Below are positions 1 to 12,619 of a stretch of DNA of 64,000 nt, one piece after another. A program made the translations under genes and the position numbers. Position 1 is the stretch's first letter. The number at the start of each line of letters is the position of its first letter. This stretch comes from Nomia melanderi (taxonomy: Eukaryota > Arthropoda > Insecta > Hymenoptera > Halictidae): assembly GCF_051020985.1 (NCBI RefSeq), contig NC_134999.1, forward strand, positions 29,421,160-29,485,159. Direction: 5' to 3'. The notes below the pieces were generated by a model. It worked only from the letters and a program-made list of their open reading frames with translations. It did no database searches and was not told where the DNA came from.

Positions 1-400
1 ATTAGATCGTGCCGGGGCCCGGGACCGGGCCGTAGGCACCGCGTAATCGTAAAGCATAAAATTTACCATCGTGATAAAAGTCGAGAATTTATCATCGTCT
101 CGGTGTTTAAATTTTTTATTACGATCTTAGTTGCCGTTAAGGGCCATAAAGCTGTTTTATACGCGGCCTTTTATCCGTTTCCCCCGTGCTCGCCAAGAGG
201 TAGCCCTTTCATCCCGCGTGGGAGGGGTGGGATCTTCGAGTGAGCCTTCAACCCCTTGTGTGTTTCTATTGACTTTCATTTGTTCTCGATCGATATTTGT
301 TTGGGGGATTTGTTGATGTGGTGTGTTCTGGTTTTTCTTCGGAAGAGCGGGGTTGCTGGTTGTATCTTCTTTGCGGGGTGCTTGACGCATTGATTGGCAG
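1..400. other. GC-rich island edge and G/T-rich flank
   Basis: Begins with a very GC-rich stretch (first 40 bases), then passes into moderately GC-rich and then strongly G/T-rich sequence at 280-400. No gene is recognised. It looks like the right half of an island that extends off the left edge. Confidence 0.4.
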
Positions 401-2020
401 TACTTGCTTCAGTAGCAAGCTTTAGTGTTTTATTAAACTTGGCGTATTATATTACTTCATAAAATACAAATAACGTTTGAAAATGAATGAATTAGTGATA
501 ATGATAATAGTAATCAAATATTAATAATGTGACGATGTCAAACCTAACTCAGATGACTGACCAGCGCGATCTTCAGTTAGGAAACTTTGAAAAGAAAAAT
601 TTGATTAATTTCCTGCCTATACCATACGTTACGAAGTTAGATAAAAACACATGTAAAATTGATTAACTTTTACTTAGAAAAGATACTAAATCTTAGTCGT
701 CACGATGACGCTGGTAGTAAACGTGACAAAGACAGAGCCGTTTTCTTATTTATCTACAATATGTTAAGAAGAAGGAATGATTGTGATTTTACATCTAACA
801 CAGTGTTGTCTGTACTATTACAATTGTTATATTCAATAAGGCATAGATAAATTCTTCGCTAAAATTCAGATTCTTTAGTCGCATAGTTATTTGTATATTC
901 CAAAATCGATTCAATAAATTTCTTAAAACAAGCCACATTGATTACATTTGATTTCTAATGGAAACAATCAAATTATCATTGCCTCAGAAAACTCCATGTG
1001 GTTTTAGCGAATCTTCTCAGTAATTGAAGGTTAAACGAACATTTTTCAATTTCATTCACGTTCGATGTACCAAGAATAGTGCATTAAAATGTCGATGGCC
1101 AGGTACTTAAAATCCAATCGACGTTGCAGACGAGTTGAATTCTCCCACGATTCTCGAAACCGTGGTGATCTCGTATCGCTGATTCGTTCCCGTAATAGGA
1201 GCACCATGTCCGAACCATCTATCCGGATTTATCCTTCCCAGGACGCATTCACTGTTACCGAAGCGAGAAAAAGAGAGAGTGCGGAACCAGTTCGTCAAAT
1301 TTTCGAGCCTATCGACTGCACAACAATAAAACGTCAAGGACGACACGAGGGACCACCGTTCTGGCTCTCATCCCATACTTCTGTCCGGATACTCCTTCGG
1401 GACAGTCTCACGGGGCGGGAGTATTATCTCGAACGAGAGACACACCGGAGAATAAAAATTTCGCGCCGAGAGAAATGTTGTAACACAGCCAACGAAATAT
1501 TTACACTGTTCCGAACTGTTATTTAAACGGTTTAATTTCTTAAAATATGCAATTGATTATATAGTATAGAGGAATCAATCTTACGTTTTGTAATACTGAA
1601 TAAAATGTAAATATTATCTTATTCTTTTCAGTGGAAATTAAATAGACTACTATTTTTCTATTATTAATGTTTAATGTTTACAGTAGATATATATAATGAA
1701 TGACAATGGAACTTCATTGTAGAGTTTTCAGTATTGTATAACTTTTGTGGGGACAATTGCAACAGAGATCGTAGGGTATTACTAATTAAGAAAAAGGCAA
1801 AATGAATGTGCATAGATACTTATCTAATATAATAACGAAACCGTAGGTAATGATAATCTTCATATACCTCTAAAATTCCTTAAAAAATACTGTTTTAAAT
1901 GTTGTAATCGTCCTACCTGTTATAGTTTTTATAATTTTATGAGTATAGTTCTTTTTGGTATACTTAATTCAACGTTGTTTGCAGCTAAATTTATTTCGCC
2001 TCGTTTTAGATCATTATAAT
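401..2020. other. AT-rich intergenic DNA with one GC-moderate block
   Basis: Mostly AT-rich without recognisable genes. The block at about 1085-1525 is less AT-rich and holds an intact 145-codon plus-strand frame (1089-1526) with no family I recognise; its reverse strand is also partly open, so I do not call it a gene. Confidence 0.4.
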
Positions 2021-2024
2021 TAAA

Positions 2025-2417
2025 CAAAAATAGAACCACTTCTATTTTATGCCACTCAAACAGTAATCGACCCACAAGTACTAGAACTCACAATCAGTAC
2101 AAACGATAATAGCGTTTAAACGGGCCAACTCGGTTTTCAGTTTCCACGGCCAAATCCCAGAGACAGGTTCTAACATTCAATAACAACTGATATTATTAAT
2201 AACACTGTGGCATTACTATTCAACCGATCTAATAACAACCCACAAACTCCATTCTCTCCTAAAACTCAAAAACAGAGGATCGACCATTATTTAAATCCAC
2301 TCAGGCAGTAATCGATCCACAATCATAAGAGCTCGCAATCAGTTCCACCGATAATTCCCGTTAAACGGGCCAACTCGGTTTTCAGTTTCCGTGGCCAAAT
2401 CCAACAGACAGATTCAC
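2025..2417. repeat. Two-copy tandem duplication, 245-bp period
   Basis: Segments at about 2025-2172 and 2270-2417 are near-copies: each carries a CAGTAATCGA-like start, then a shared stretch with CGGGCCAACTCGG and TTTTCAGTTTCC (2121 and 2366), then a CAAATCC core. Matching landmarks are 245 bases apart. The unit lies in the C/A-rich left flank of the next island. No coding potential is seen. Confidence 0.75.
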
Positions 2418-3130
2418 GGTCGAGGTGGAGGCAGGCGTGAACGGAGCGACGTCTACCCTCCCCGAAACAAGAGGAAGAGAATCGAGGCTTAATCTCGCGA
2501 CAACGTGGCGGGAGAGGCTAAGCGCAAGAACCTGGATACGACCATCTTAAATTCTCGCGAGGGCCCTACTCGATTACCTGCCCACGCGATTTCTCGAAGC
2601 TAACCCGAGCGTCAGGACGAAACACGGGGTAAGAACATCGGAAGAATACGAGATAACACGGCCGGCAGTGAGCGGAAGAGGGATAGGGGCCGGCGCGCGG
2701 GTCGGTGGAACGAAGAGGAACGCGTATCCGTGACAAGAGACTAGATCTACGCCGGCGGGACCACACGTGCGACGACCAACAGACGAGAACGGGCCACGGG
2801 GAGTGTGGTTTCTGGGTCCCGGCGCTGGATTTTCGGCGCTCGTGGATATCTCTCGCCTCGCAACGTCGCGCAAGGATTATGTCTGGGTACCGAGATATCG
2901 GCCAGAGGTTGCCTCGGCTTTATTGAGCCCCGGGATAAGTGTTTTCTCTTCCTCTCCGTTCTTTTCTATACCGCCGCGCCGCGTCGCGGCGGGTGACGAT
3001 CGATCAACGAATTGAACACGAACGACCCGATAACGGACGAGTTACGAGACGTCGATCTCTGATAGAATGTTCACTGCGGGCTCGTTTCTTTTGAGGAACT
3101 TCGGACGAGGAAGGTGTACCGCGCCTTATG
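2400..3130. promoter_or_regulatory. GC/CpG-rich island, unassigned
   Basis: Sharp GC rise with many CpG dinucleotides; short overlapping frames on both strands have no recognisable protein. The left flank is C-rich (2221-2280: 19 C, 4 G); beyond the repeat on the right the DNA is G-rich (3541-3660: 36 G, 9 C). Candidate regulatory or start zone. Confidence 0.35.
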
Positions 3131-3137
3131 GTAAAAC

Positions 3138-3508
3138 CCTCATTGAGCAAATCGATTAACTCCAGAAAATGTAGAGAGTGATGCTATAGTTGCGTATTCA
3201 CTTGGAAAATTTCCTTTTGAATGAGAAATCGGATAATCGTTGTAGGATGTATTTTACTTTACTGTTATAGGTGTAGTTTAAATCTATCGGACATGCGAAA
3301 TGTATGAAATAGTATGTTCTCGAAGTCATTTTTATTATTATTGCAATGTTTATGTGGCCAAGGGACTGTTTATTGTTTCTTGGTAGCAAACTCAGTCGTA
3401 AAGAAATTTATTTTAAATATTAGACGTTAAAAACCTATGAGACGCTTTAATGAGAGAATTTTAAGAAATTGGAGAATTGGAGTTAATCGATTTGGGCAAT
3501 GAGCAGCT
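3138..3508. mobile_element. Family N short inverted-terminus element, copy 1
   Basis: About 370 bases with inverted ends: the left end reads CAAATCGATTAACTCC and the right end is its reverse complement with small changes (GGAGTTAATCGATTTG). The interior matches a second copy at about 12620-12996 along its length, including a shared tract around TTTTACTTTACTGTTATAG. No transposase is encoded, so it is non-autonomous. Confidence 0.75.
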
Positions 3509-4190
3509 CATATGTGAATGAGGATAATACGAGTAAGGTTACATTTGGGGAGTTTTGTAGTTTGTATTTAATTGCAACAGTACTTTTGGGGTTGATGGAA
3601 ATTGCTTTTGTTGGGAGACAAAGTAGCATAATGATTTTGTGTTGGGTTCTTCTGAGGAGTTCTGTGTGCGGAACGAATAGGTGAGAAGTTAAATGAAACT
3701 GAGAATCATTAATGTTCAGTTGAGAATTGATTTGTATAAGGTGTAGCTTTTTGAATCACGAGTCTTTCACTTCATTTAAATCATGTTTATTTCGAAAAAA
3801 TAGCTGCTGAGTTTTATAGATGAAAAGAGTACATTAACTACATTGGATGAACGGTCAGTGTTATTATTTCTATGATTTACAAAATAAGGCAAGTAAGTGG
3901 TGGAGATGTAGTAAAGTGAGCTGGGCGTCGCAAAAATTTGTTAAAAATTTGAGTCTCTATTGAAAGATTTAAACGATACAGACAATAAATAAAGAACCAA
4001 AGTAACAAAATAATGTGTTTCCACCGCAATTGCTTCCTAATATAACAAAATAAAAGCTTATATTATAACCAAATAGTTGCTAAAACCTCTTTCAAAAGCG
4101 TGTATCCAAGACGTGTCTCGAAAGGTAAGCTAGCTGCTTTTGGACGAGTATTTAAACATATCGTGAAAAAAAACAATATTTACAGTATCA
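3509..4190. other. G/T-rich flank then AT-rich DNA
   Basis: 3509-3700 is markedly G/T-rich on the plus strand; the remainder is AT-rich with no gene, RNA gene or clear repeat seen. Confidence 0.4.
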
Positions 4191-4440
4191 TTAATCACTT
4201 GTCTTATAATGTCGTATCAGACTCGTGGCGAAGATTTATAATATGGTTTAACAAATATAAACGTCCTCTAATTCTTTCGAGTTCAAATGGAATATTATTT
4301 TCCTGTTAGCAATTTGTATGCTTAGAGTCAATCTAGACATAGACAGAGCATGGAATTCTTTGTTTTACTAGTACAATTATTAACGATAAATAATTCTAAC
4401 AAGCGCAACTGCGAAATCAAATCGTAGGACAAGGAATTAA
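4191..4440. mobile_element. Family A TTAA MITE, copy A1
   Basis: Begins TTAATCACTTGTCTTATAAT and ends GTAGGACAAGGAATTAA, which are imperfect inverted repeats of the family consensus TTAACCCCTTGCCCTATAAT. Length 250. The interior CAGACTCG-type motif and the AACAAATATAAACG stretch recur in other copies. TTAA duplication with C-run ends is typical of piggyBac-type insertion. No open frame. Confidence 0.75.
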
Positions 4441-4704
4441 CACCATTCTTGTCACTGAACACCGCGATCGGTCAAATAATCGATTTCAAAATTTGCTTAA
4501 AAAATCTGTATTTTCTTTCATCCATTCAACTCAACATCAGTTCTTACATTATCCGATTAATTAGTTTCTCAATTTTTGTCTCCTCCAGTGTTTCTGTTTT
4601 CACTAAGAAAAATTCCTTGTTCAATACATCAACCTTTATTCCATAACCAGTTATTTCATCGATCACGGTAGGAATAGACACATACAAAGTGCCGGTACGT
4701 TTAA
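4437..4704. mobile_element. Family R TTAA-ended repeat, copy R1
   Basis: About 268 bases similar to 31588-31853 and 48173-48409: all share a TTTTCACTAAGAAAAAT-like core, a TAGTTATTTCATCGAT-like core and a right end GTACGTTTA then TTAA. It starts at the same TTAA that ends element A1, so the two are abutted. The left inverted end is not clear. Confidence 0.65.
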
Positions 4705-4739
4705 CGTACAATTCAAACAAACTCCGCTCCACCCGCAAT

Positions 4740-5960
4740 CAGATCAGCAAAAAAATCCGTCCGCCGCGGGTCCGCGTCAGTCATAATCCCCGGATGCGTT
4801 TCTCGGCTTGCTTACCGTTATCTCGATCGAGCTGACAAAACGTCATCGAGTTCCCTCGTTGACCGGTTGCGAAAAAGCACCGTTTGACGAGGGTGACACG
4901 AGGGAATATCGGGCCCGATCGGGTATACATAATACGCGCGCGTATCCCGCCCCCATCCCGTTCCCTGGGACGGTGCATCATCGTCTCCTCTCTTCGTTCA
5001 TCCCACAGCGTACAAGGGAAAGAAAAAAAACAGTCGAGACAGAGAGAAAGGGAAGACGAAATTTGGTCGTGAGGCGGAGGGTAAAGGAAGAGGACGATCG
5101 GTCGTCGTTGGCGCTCACCATCCAGGAGGATTACAGGTTTGCGGAGAGATCAAGATCTAAGCTTTTGGTGGTGATCGGATGGACGGATGGACGAGAGCAG
5201 ACCGGGCGGTTCCCACACGTCGCTTAATTGATCGATTCGAAAATCTTGGTGATCACTCGGAGGATCTGCTCGAGCATTTACTGTAGATCGTGTCCAGATC
5301 TTCCTACGGCCCGGCCTTTGCTCCTCGCTCGAATTCTCAGGAGTATAATAAATTCCTTTCGCCCCGTTCTCGCTTCTCCTTCTCCTTCTTCTTCTTCATC
5401 TTCTTCTTCTTCTTCTTCTTCTTCTTCTTCTACTCCTTTTTCTTCCTCCTTTTCCTCTTCTTCCACGTACCGGAGGTACGTTCCTCCTCTTCCTCGACGG
5501 TGTTCGACTTTTCGATTGAGGATACACGATCTCCGCGCACTGAGGGAGGAAGGGACCGGCGACGATCGCGGTGGAAGCGTGAAGAGGGGTCGGTCAACCG
5601 GCCGACCGAATATTTCCTAAGATTATGACGTCAGGCTGCCAGTTAGCCGCGGCTTACCGGTGTAATCCGTCGTAATGCTCGCCAGAACCCTCTTCCTCCT
5701 TTGCCACGTCCTCCTTTCCGAATGGCCGACATTAAATATCCATAAATATAGCTGTTCCCATTGCGACCCGGTCGGGGGTTGCCGGTTACGCCGGGCCCTG
5801 GCGCTGATCGAATTGTCCGTTACACGGTTGAATTGGATTTAAGTGTTATTATACGGACACGGGGCGACATCCGGTCGTTCCACGCGTGAGCGCCGGTTTC
5901 GAAGCTTCGAATAGTGACGGGGTGCAATCTGTGAATGGGATTCGCTGTGTTTGTTGAGCT
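4740..5960. promoter_or_regulatory. GC/CpG-rich island with CTT tract and CRE-like site
   Basis: CpG-rich block with overlapping open frames on both strands and no recognisable protein. It contains a CTT microsatellite (5372-5465) and a perfect palindromic TGACGTCA (5626-5633), the CREB/ATF consensus, inside 5620-5870, which has the look of a regulatory element (AT-rich motifs embedded in GC-rich DNA). The right flank to about 6100 is G-rich. Confidence 0.35.
5372..5465. repeat. (CTT)n microsatellite
   Basis: Nearly pure CTT units with a few CAT or CCT interruptions, pyrimidine on the plus strand. Apparent poly-Ser, poly-Phe or poly-Glu frames here are products of the repeat. Confidence 0.95.
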
Positions 5961-6109
5961 CTTGCGCTACGATTTCTTGCGTAAGTGACAGAAGTAGCTT
6001 TAGGTTGAATATTCGGTAAAAAAATAAAAGAAAATTACACGTTTATTCTATGTGGATGTGGGATAGACATGTGGATGGAAAAATAATATTTCATTTGGAT
6101 TGGACAGAA

Positions 6110-6720
6110 TTAACACTAAAACTAGCGAACAGTTAAATTGACAGTTTGAAATTCGTCTATGGAAACTCCGAGAGTGATTGAATTTTTTACTATAATGATT
6201 CAATTTTTCATTTAAAGGAGAATTTTAACAATTAACGTACAAATGTTACATCACCTTTCTCTACTTTTTGTTTTGCGGAGTAAACCCTTTCAAAAAAATG
6301 CAAAACTTTCGCAACGAGAAACAGTGTCTAATGACATGCCATACATTTTGTAGAAACAAATTAACCTTTTGTCTTAATCCCCTGTTTTCACTTTCACTGA
6401 ACTTCATCAACCCCCTGCGGTAAAATGACGAGTACAGCTCGTCATTAATTTTTCGTGACAAACCGTATAGTGACGAGCTACACTCGTCGTGCAAGTAAAG
6501 TTACAGGGAACACATTTTCTATACGCACAAAATTTGTACAACTCCTAATTAAAAATAAGTTGGCGTAATATTTAATATTACTTTACTAGATTACTTTTAA
6601 TTAACATTCTTTTAAATAACAAAATGTATGAATCATAAAATGGAACACGTTCTTTTCTTTAATAAAAATAAAATGCTTCATGCACGGTTCATAATTAAAT
6701 CGTATCGGAAAGGGTTAAAC
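6110..6720. mobile_element. TTAA-ended element remnants (family D start and related)
   Basis: At 6110 the sequence TTAACACTAAAACTAGCGAA matches the left end of family D (compare 7481, 44062). At about 6400-6490 a degenerate CCCCTGCGG end and repeated GACGAG/CTCGTC inverted motifs occur, and 6707-6719 has a family-type AAAGGGTTAAA right end. Boundaries between fragments are uncertain. Confidence 0.45.
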
Positions 6721-6959
6721 ATACAGCGAAAAATCAAATCTGTAGGAGAATTTATGCAAATTAATTCCGTACTCAGGGCGTGAAACAATTTGTCCAATGG
6801 GTGGCTTAATTATTTCTCTCCGTAGCAATCTCAATTCCCCGCGATTCTACGAACTAAATTTATGAGTCTATTTAAAGTCTTTATAATAAAAATAAATATT
6901 CAGTTAACGTCAACTGAAGAAATCTGTTTGTTCTTTTAAATGAAAAATTACAGAAAATT

Positions 6960-7440
6960 GTACGCTTCCCGGATTTGATTTATCCAGTCATTGGATCACG
7001 GCACGGTCCGCGGGGTTTTACAACGCTGGAAGAAAGCCGATTATTAACGATCGAGCGCCACTTGATCAAGACGTACCTGCGGCCGAAAGAAAGCGGCGCA
7101 CGTTGTCTCGTTAAAACGCGATAAATCTACTGGACGTTTTGTCCCTGAGGTGTGACGAGAGTCTACGATTTGTCGACGGCACTCGCTGCCCGTTCGATGG
7201 CATTCATCATCCCGTCTCGTTCTCCCTTTCGTCCGCTTTGGAAATGTGGAAGGACAACGATGAGAAATTTATTGCGACGCCGCTGATGAAATACTGCTTC
7301 GGAGCGCGTCCAAGGGAACGGATTGGTCACCGGTGGTTTTAATTTGATGGAGGCTCGGCATTGACACAGTGGAAATTATAATAAACCGTTCATTGATTCG
7401 AATTGCTCTTGGGATGATCTTAGAGGAGGTCGTGCGGCGG
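6960..7440. promoter_or_regulatory. Small GC-rich island
   Basis: GC-rich block between AT-rich regions with no repeat match and no recognised protein. It has TAAT/ATTA cores within CpG-rich sequence. Candidate regulatory element only. Confidence 0.25.
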
Positions 7441-7480
7441 ATTAATATTTATAACTGCGGCAGACTTCATTCTTTGTGAC

Positions 7481-7704
7481 CTAATACTAAAACCGAGCAG
7501 GTAAATTGGGCTTTTGAAATTTCTCTATAGAAACATCGAGAGTGCATCCATTGAAACTTTATTTGATCTACAATTCAGTTTGCGTATTGATAAATCAGTT
7601 TCTTTAATAATTTCTTAGAGAAACATCTGTTATCTTTTTTATCATTGCGAAATGAAGAAACCAGGAATGGATTATTCTGACCCATCTAGTAGTTTCATTG
7701 TTAA
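7481..7704. mobile_element. Family D TTAA MITE, copy D2
   Basis: Left end CTAATACTAAAACCGAGCAG, right end CTAGTAGTTTCATTGTTAA. The interior phrases TTTCTCTATAGAAAC and AATCAGTTTCTTTAATAAT match copy D4 at 44062-44276. 224 bases, no open frame. Confidence 0.7.
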
Positions 7705-9480
7705 TAGAATGTTGGGAAAGGCGGGTGAGTTGTTTAGACGAATAAAATGTGTTTGAAATGCTTTTATTTTGTAATTGCTGGTATATGGATTATCACTTAT
7801 TAAGATTATTGTTTTCAAGACATTACGTTTTCGACATGTCTTTATGGTTTCTTAGGTGTGTATAATTGCTTTAAATAAAACAGTGACTTAATATTTCGAA
7901 ATTTTCGAATAAATATATTGTGGTGTATGGAGATAAATACGAAATATAGTAGTGCAAAATTACTCATGTACAATATTGCAAATATAATGTTAATGCACGC
8001 GTATTTGTTGAATGTTTAAAATTGTTGTTCGTAAAAGCGAAACTTCACATGTGAACATTTCATACTAGATTTCGTTCGACTTCTTTTTCATAAGAAATCA
8101 ATAATTCTTTATTTGCATCACGATTATTTGAACAAACTGTTTAAACCTATAACACAAACCTGCGTATTCTCTTTTAATGACAACTTTTTTCCATTGATAT
8201 TCTGTTTCTTAAATACTTCCAAATTAAGTAAAGAAAATTATAGCAAATAGACTTATAATTTTGTTCTTTTCCAGACTTTTGTATTAAATCGGATATAAAT
8301 GGAAATTTATATTCACACTTTACGTTGGATATACAAAAACTCTATAATAAAAAATCAATGTTAGGAAATCTATGGCTATATTTAAAGTCTTCATAATAAA
8401 TGTAAGTTTCCAGTTAATGCCAACTTTCAGTTTGTTCTTGTATATTGAAAACTGCATGAACATCCATAATTTGTAACGTTAATTCTGAATTATTTTTACC
8501 AGATTTAATAGCGTATAGCAAATTGTACATGAATTCTTCGTGCAAAAGAGGAGAAGGGACTGCTTCAGGATCCATGAATGCAGGTCATAAATGAAAACTA
8601 CGCTGGAAGACTTCGGCCGGTCGATTATGTTGAGAACTCGATAAATTCCAATTCTTTTGTCCGCGCTAACGACCAGGCGACAGTTAAATGCGTGCCCGGA
8701 AAAATATTAGCGATAAATTTCTGTTGGTTGATTTACTGTCATCGTTTTCGGCGGTTCTGTCGCGGGTTACGCGGTCGCAATGTCCTTTTTACGAATATCC
8801 AGTTAATTATTCAGCTATTTTCGAGTGAAATACGGTCTTTGGCTTTTACGCTTTATAATGGGCGCATTTTTCTGCGTAAAACGTTTTATCAATTGGTTGC
8901 TTCAGTATACATTGCGTTTATTTTATAGAACGAACATTCTTCTCTGGGGAATTGAGAATTAACATACAGGACTTGTTCGAATTATTCAAAAAACTTTAAA
9001 TATTTGAAACATTTATCCAATATTAGAATTAAAAAATCAAATCTTTTTGTATGGCGAGGTCAGAAGAAATTATAATATGATAGTATTCGCTCAAAATGTA
9101 ATATATCTATTTTAATTTAACTAACACTTATCAGTGTACCTACTAACTCTTTGTTTCAATGAACGCATCCTTTCAACATGTTTGCTAATATTTCAATAAC
9201 CACATATTATTATTTCTTTGATCAATCTTTAATCTTCATAGAAATATTTTAGTTGTTATTTAACTTATTGCACAAAATATTGACAATATATGTGGTAAAT
9301 TGAGATGCGGACAATAATAAGCATACACACAATTAAAAGAGTATTAATTATTTTAATAAAACGTCATTTATCCCAGTTAATACATACTTATACAATTTTC
9401 TATCAAAATTTCTATAATCAAATTTTATTTTATCTACTGTTATTCAAGGTCTCCCTAAGATTCCACAGAAAAACGAACAT
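7705..9480. other. AT-rich intergenic DNA with one modest GC block
   Basis: AT-rich without genes. 8560-8930 is GC-richer and has a 116-codon plus frame (8578-8928) that I do not recognise and that has no splice or family support. 8356-8440 resembles the AAAGTCTTCATAATAAATG stretch near 6875-6900, suggesting an old repeat. Confidence 0.35.
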
Positions 9481-9639
9481 TTCAAGCCATTAGAATCGTC
9501 CCAACAAAAACAATCAAATCTCATCAACTCTCCAAACATTCACATCAAACACCTCACAATCCTCCCAAAACCTCAACCAACCGAACCACTCACCGAAAAC
9601 CTTCCAATCGCCACCAAACCATCACACCTCTTCAGTAAT

Positions 9640-9845
9640 CACCACGATGAACACAATTCCACTTGTTTCCGTTTCAAACGACAGACCGCATGCAAAAAGA
9701 TTTAAGAGTGCGGTTTTCCGCGCGCTCAAAGGCCAAGCCGGGCCGCCGAAAAGAGGATCAAAGGCTCCTAAAGAGAAGTCGCAGAAGACGAAGCACAAGC
9801 GCAAGAGGAAGTTCGCGAAACAAGAATACTCAAACATCAAAGTCA

Positions 9846-9876
<31 letters not shown>

Positions 9877-10900
9877 CGAAGAAGAAGAAGAAGAAGAGGA
9901 AGAAAAAGATGAAGAAGAAGATGAAGAAGACGAAGACGACGAAGAAGAGGAAGTAAGCAAAAGACGAGAGGTTCGAAGAGAAGGATTTTCGCGTGGGTGT
10001 CGTTCGGTGGGCGTCGCGTCTGCCTCGTCGAGAGTGCGGCTGACCTCTGACCTCCTCCTCGAGCACCTCCGCTCCTTCCACCTTCATTCGGTTCCCCTAT
10101 GCGAGGCTTCTCTTGCATGCAGATGTTAACTCGCGTACACAGACCGAGGGAATCCAGTGCGGGCCAAGAAGACAGAACCAGACAGAGACGAGGATGAGGA
10201 CGACGCCGTAGGATGAAGCGAGAGCCAGCTCGCACCGAGGGAGAATCACGCGTGCAATTATCCTACGCGTGCGTGGGCGACCCCTTTCCACCTCCAACCC
10301 CTCGTGCCCCTCGAGCTTCATCACCTTTTGCCCCCTTCGTCTACCTTCTAGGCCTCTGTCTCCCTTGATCCATCTCCTTCACTCTTCCCTTCTTGCTCGT
10401 ACACTCTCATTCTCTCTCTTCCTCTACTCTACTCCTCTCTCCCTCTCCCTATGCCCGACTCTCTCACTCTATTTTCCGCTATCTTCTCCGCCCCCTCGAA
10501 GACGTTCCAATGCAGGACGAGCACTCGTTGCATAATCAGATTTTTCTCCCTCCGCGCGGCTGACCCTCGACCTCCCGCTTTCAGTGTTCCAGGGGCGAGT
10601 GTGTGAACCTTACCTCCCCCGGTAGTTGCTGCGGATTTTTGGCGATGCCCGAGAGCCAACCGAGCCGGCCGTATCTAGCGGGTTCACCCGCGACGAGCCA
10701 TTTTGCCGGGATTTTATCTTAATGGCGAATTGTTTCGCATGGGCCGCGCAAAAGGAGTTTTCTGAGACAGCTCGCGGGGAATCGAGCGCCGCTCAGACGG
10801 ACAGGGCTGACTTCCTCGTGCCTACGGAGGGATGATGGCGGCGTCGACCGTCGTGCGACGGCTATCGTTGGAAGAATTAGATGGTAGGGCTTGGTAGAGA
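9640..10900. promoter_or_regulatory. GC-rich island with GAA tract left and pyrimidine tract right
   Basis: CpG-rich island flanked on the left by extremely G-poor sequence (9481-9660: 69 C, 9 G) and on the right by G/T-rich sequence to about 11220. It holds a GAA microsatellite (9846-9953) and a C/T-rich run (about 10300-10500). Several overlapping open frames exist in all directions; none resembles a known protein. Confidence 0.35.
9846..9953. repeat. (GAA)n microsatellite
   Basis: GAA with GAC, GAT and GAG interruptions, purine-rich on the plus strand. The acidic or basic low-complexity frames through it are repeat-derived. Confidence 0.93.
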
Positions 10901-11242
10901 TTTGATATTCTTGTGGGTTGGCAATACGTGCACCCACTACTACGGTGGATTTATGTACTTTCGTTTTGTATTCCTTTTCCGGTTTCCGTTTCACAGTTAG
11001 TTGCGGAGATCGCCTCGTACGAGCAAGTGTGTCGTAATGTGTTCGCTATCGTTAAATACTTTTTATACAAATATCCGCATTGCGAATCTTACTTCTTATC
11101 CTTACACTCTCACTAACAGGACTTTTGTGGGAGGATTTTTTTGGTACGTTTGCGCGGTGGGTGTCGAGGAGATTCTGTGATTGGATATGGTTGTTCGTTG
11201 GTGCGATATATAGCTTGTAATTACTGAGTTACCATGGTGTGA

Positions 11243-11427
11243 TTGACCCCTTGCCTTGTGATTTATTTCTCAACTGTGATTGATACAACCTTGTCTCTAA
11301 AATATGATAATTGATGCAAATTATATTTCATTTGAATTCACAGGAACTAAGTAATATTTATGTTTGTTACATTCTGTTAAAAATCTTCAGGTGCGAATCT
11401 CAAACGTCATTGTAAGACAAGGAGTAA
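11243..11427. mobile_element. Family A MITE, diverged copy A2
   Basis: Left end TTGACCCCTTGCCTTGTGAT and right end TTGTAAGACAAGGAGTAA are degenerate inverted ends of family A. The interior (TTCTCAACTGTGATTGATAC, AATTCACAGGAACT) closely matches the copy at 59948, so the two form a subfamily. Confidence 0.6.
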
Positions 11428-12058
11428 GATAGTATAGATATTTTAATTGTAATATGATTAATTTTTACTTTATCTTTGAAATTCGTTTGGCACAGAGAAA
11501 TATAGAACTATTGGTTTTGTAAGTTGTTTATCTAGACACTGGAAGTTTTCTACGTATTTTGAACAGGTAATGATTTCATGAAACATTTCTTACGTTTTAA
11601 AAAATGTGAATACCAGATTATAATATTTATAGTTATATTGATAAATACATTGTACATTTTTACATTGTTTATAGTTTAGATTAGGATAACAAAAAACAGG
11701 TTTGACTTCGAATTTAGTTCCGTGGCTATCATGTTAAATTTATCAACGGTGAAACCTTGTTATATAAACCTTGTCTGAGTACAATAAACTTTTGTTAACT
11801 TACAAAACTATTTGAATCCTTTTATTAAGGAATTTTATAAAAAATCTACTTATGCTTTTTATTTTATAACTGCAGGATCGCAGTCAGACTAAGTCAAGTA
11901 TGATACAAAGTAAATTTTGAATCATCCGGTGTCCGTCGGCAGAGAACTAATAATATAATCTTACCATAACTTTCATTTTTCCGATAAATATATAAACTTA
12001 ACTAAAATCTGAGACAGTTTCGTTCTTATAATATTCACATCTATTCATTGTATTAATA

Positions 12059-12371
12059 TTAATCCCTTGTCCTATAATATCGTATCAAAACATAAAACAA
12101 GAGGTTTATTAACCTTATTCGATACTTATTAATATCGAATTTTGTATTAACCCCTTGCACTACAATCTCATTCACGACTGCGCTCAATGAAACTACAAAA
12201 AATAATTGTACGACCATTCTACGTCTGCGTTTATTCAGAAGCATTGCAATTAGTAATACAAAAATTATATTCAATTTGGATTTGAGGGAATCAAGTGAGA
12301 TTTTCATTTGTTAAATTCCAGTTAAAATCTTCGCTAACAGTCTAGCACGACATTATAGGGCAAGGGATTAA
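12059..12371. mobile_element. Family A MITE, copy A3, with internal insertion
   Basis: Left end TTAATCCCTTGTCCTATAAT, right end ATTATAGGGCAAGGGATTAA; the outer 18-20 bases are near-perfect inverted repeats. At 313 bases it is longer than typical (about 250). A second TTAACCCCTTGCACTACAAT start occurs at about 12146, so another related element has probably landed inside. Confidence 0.75.
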
Positions 12372-12619
12372 GAATTACCCAAAGGTATCGGGAGATTAAA
12401 TAAAAATCATATTGACACATTGTTGGCCGGCCACGATTTAACTAGTTAGTATTCCCATGCCCAAGCATTGTTGATTGATCATGAGATAAGTCGTGTTTGC
12501 ACTTGCAGTAGATATTTCAATGTTTGAAACGCAGGGTATTATATAATACAATATTGCAAAAGCAAAATATCAAAAGTTATATAAAACACGCGTCCAAATT
12601 TTAATTCAATTCACTATTT

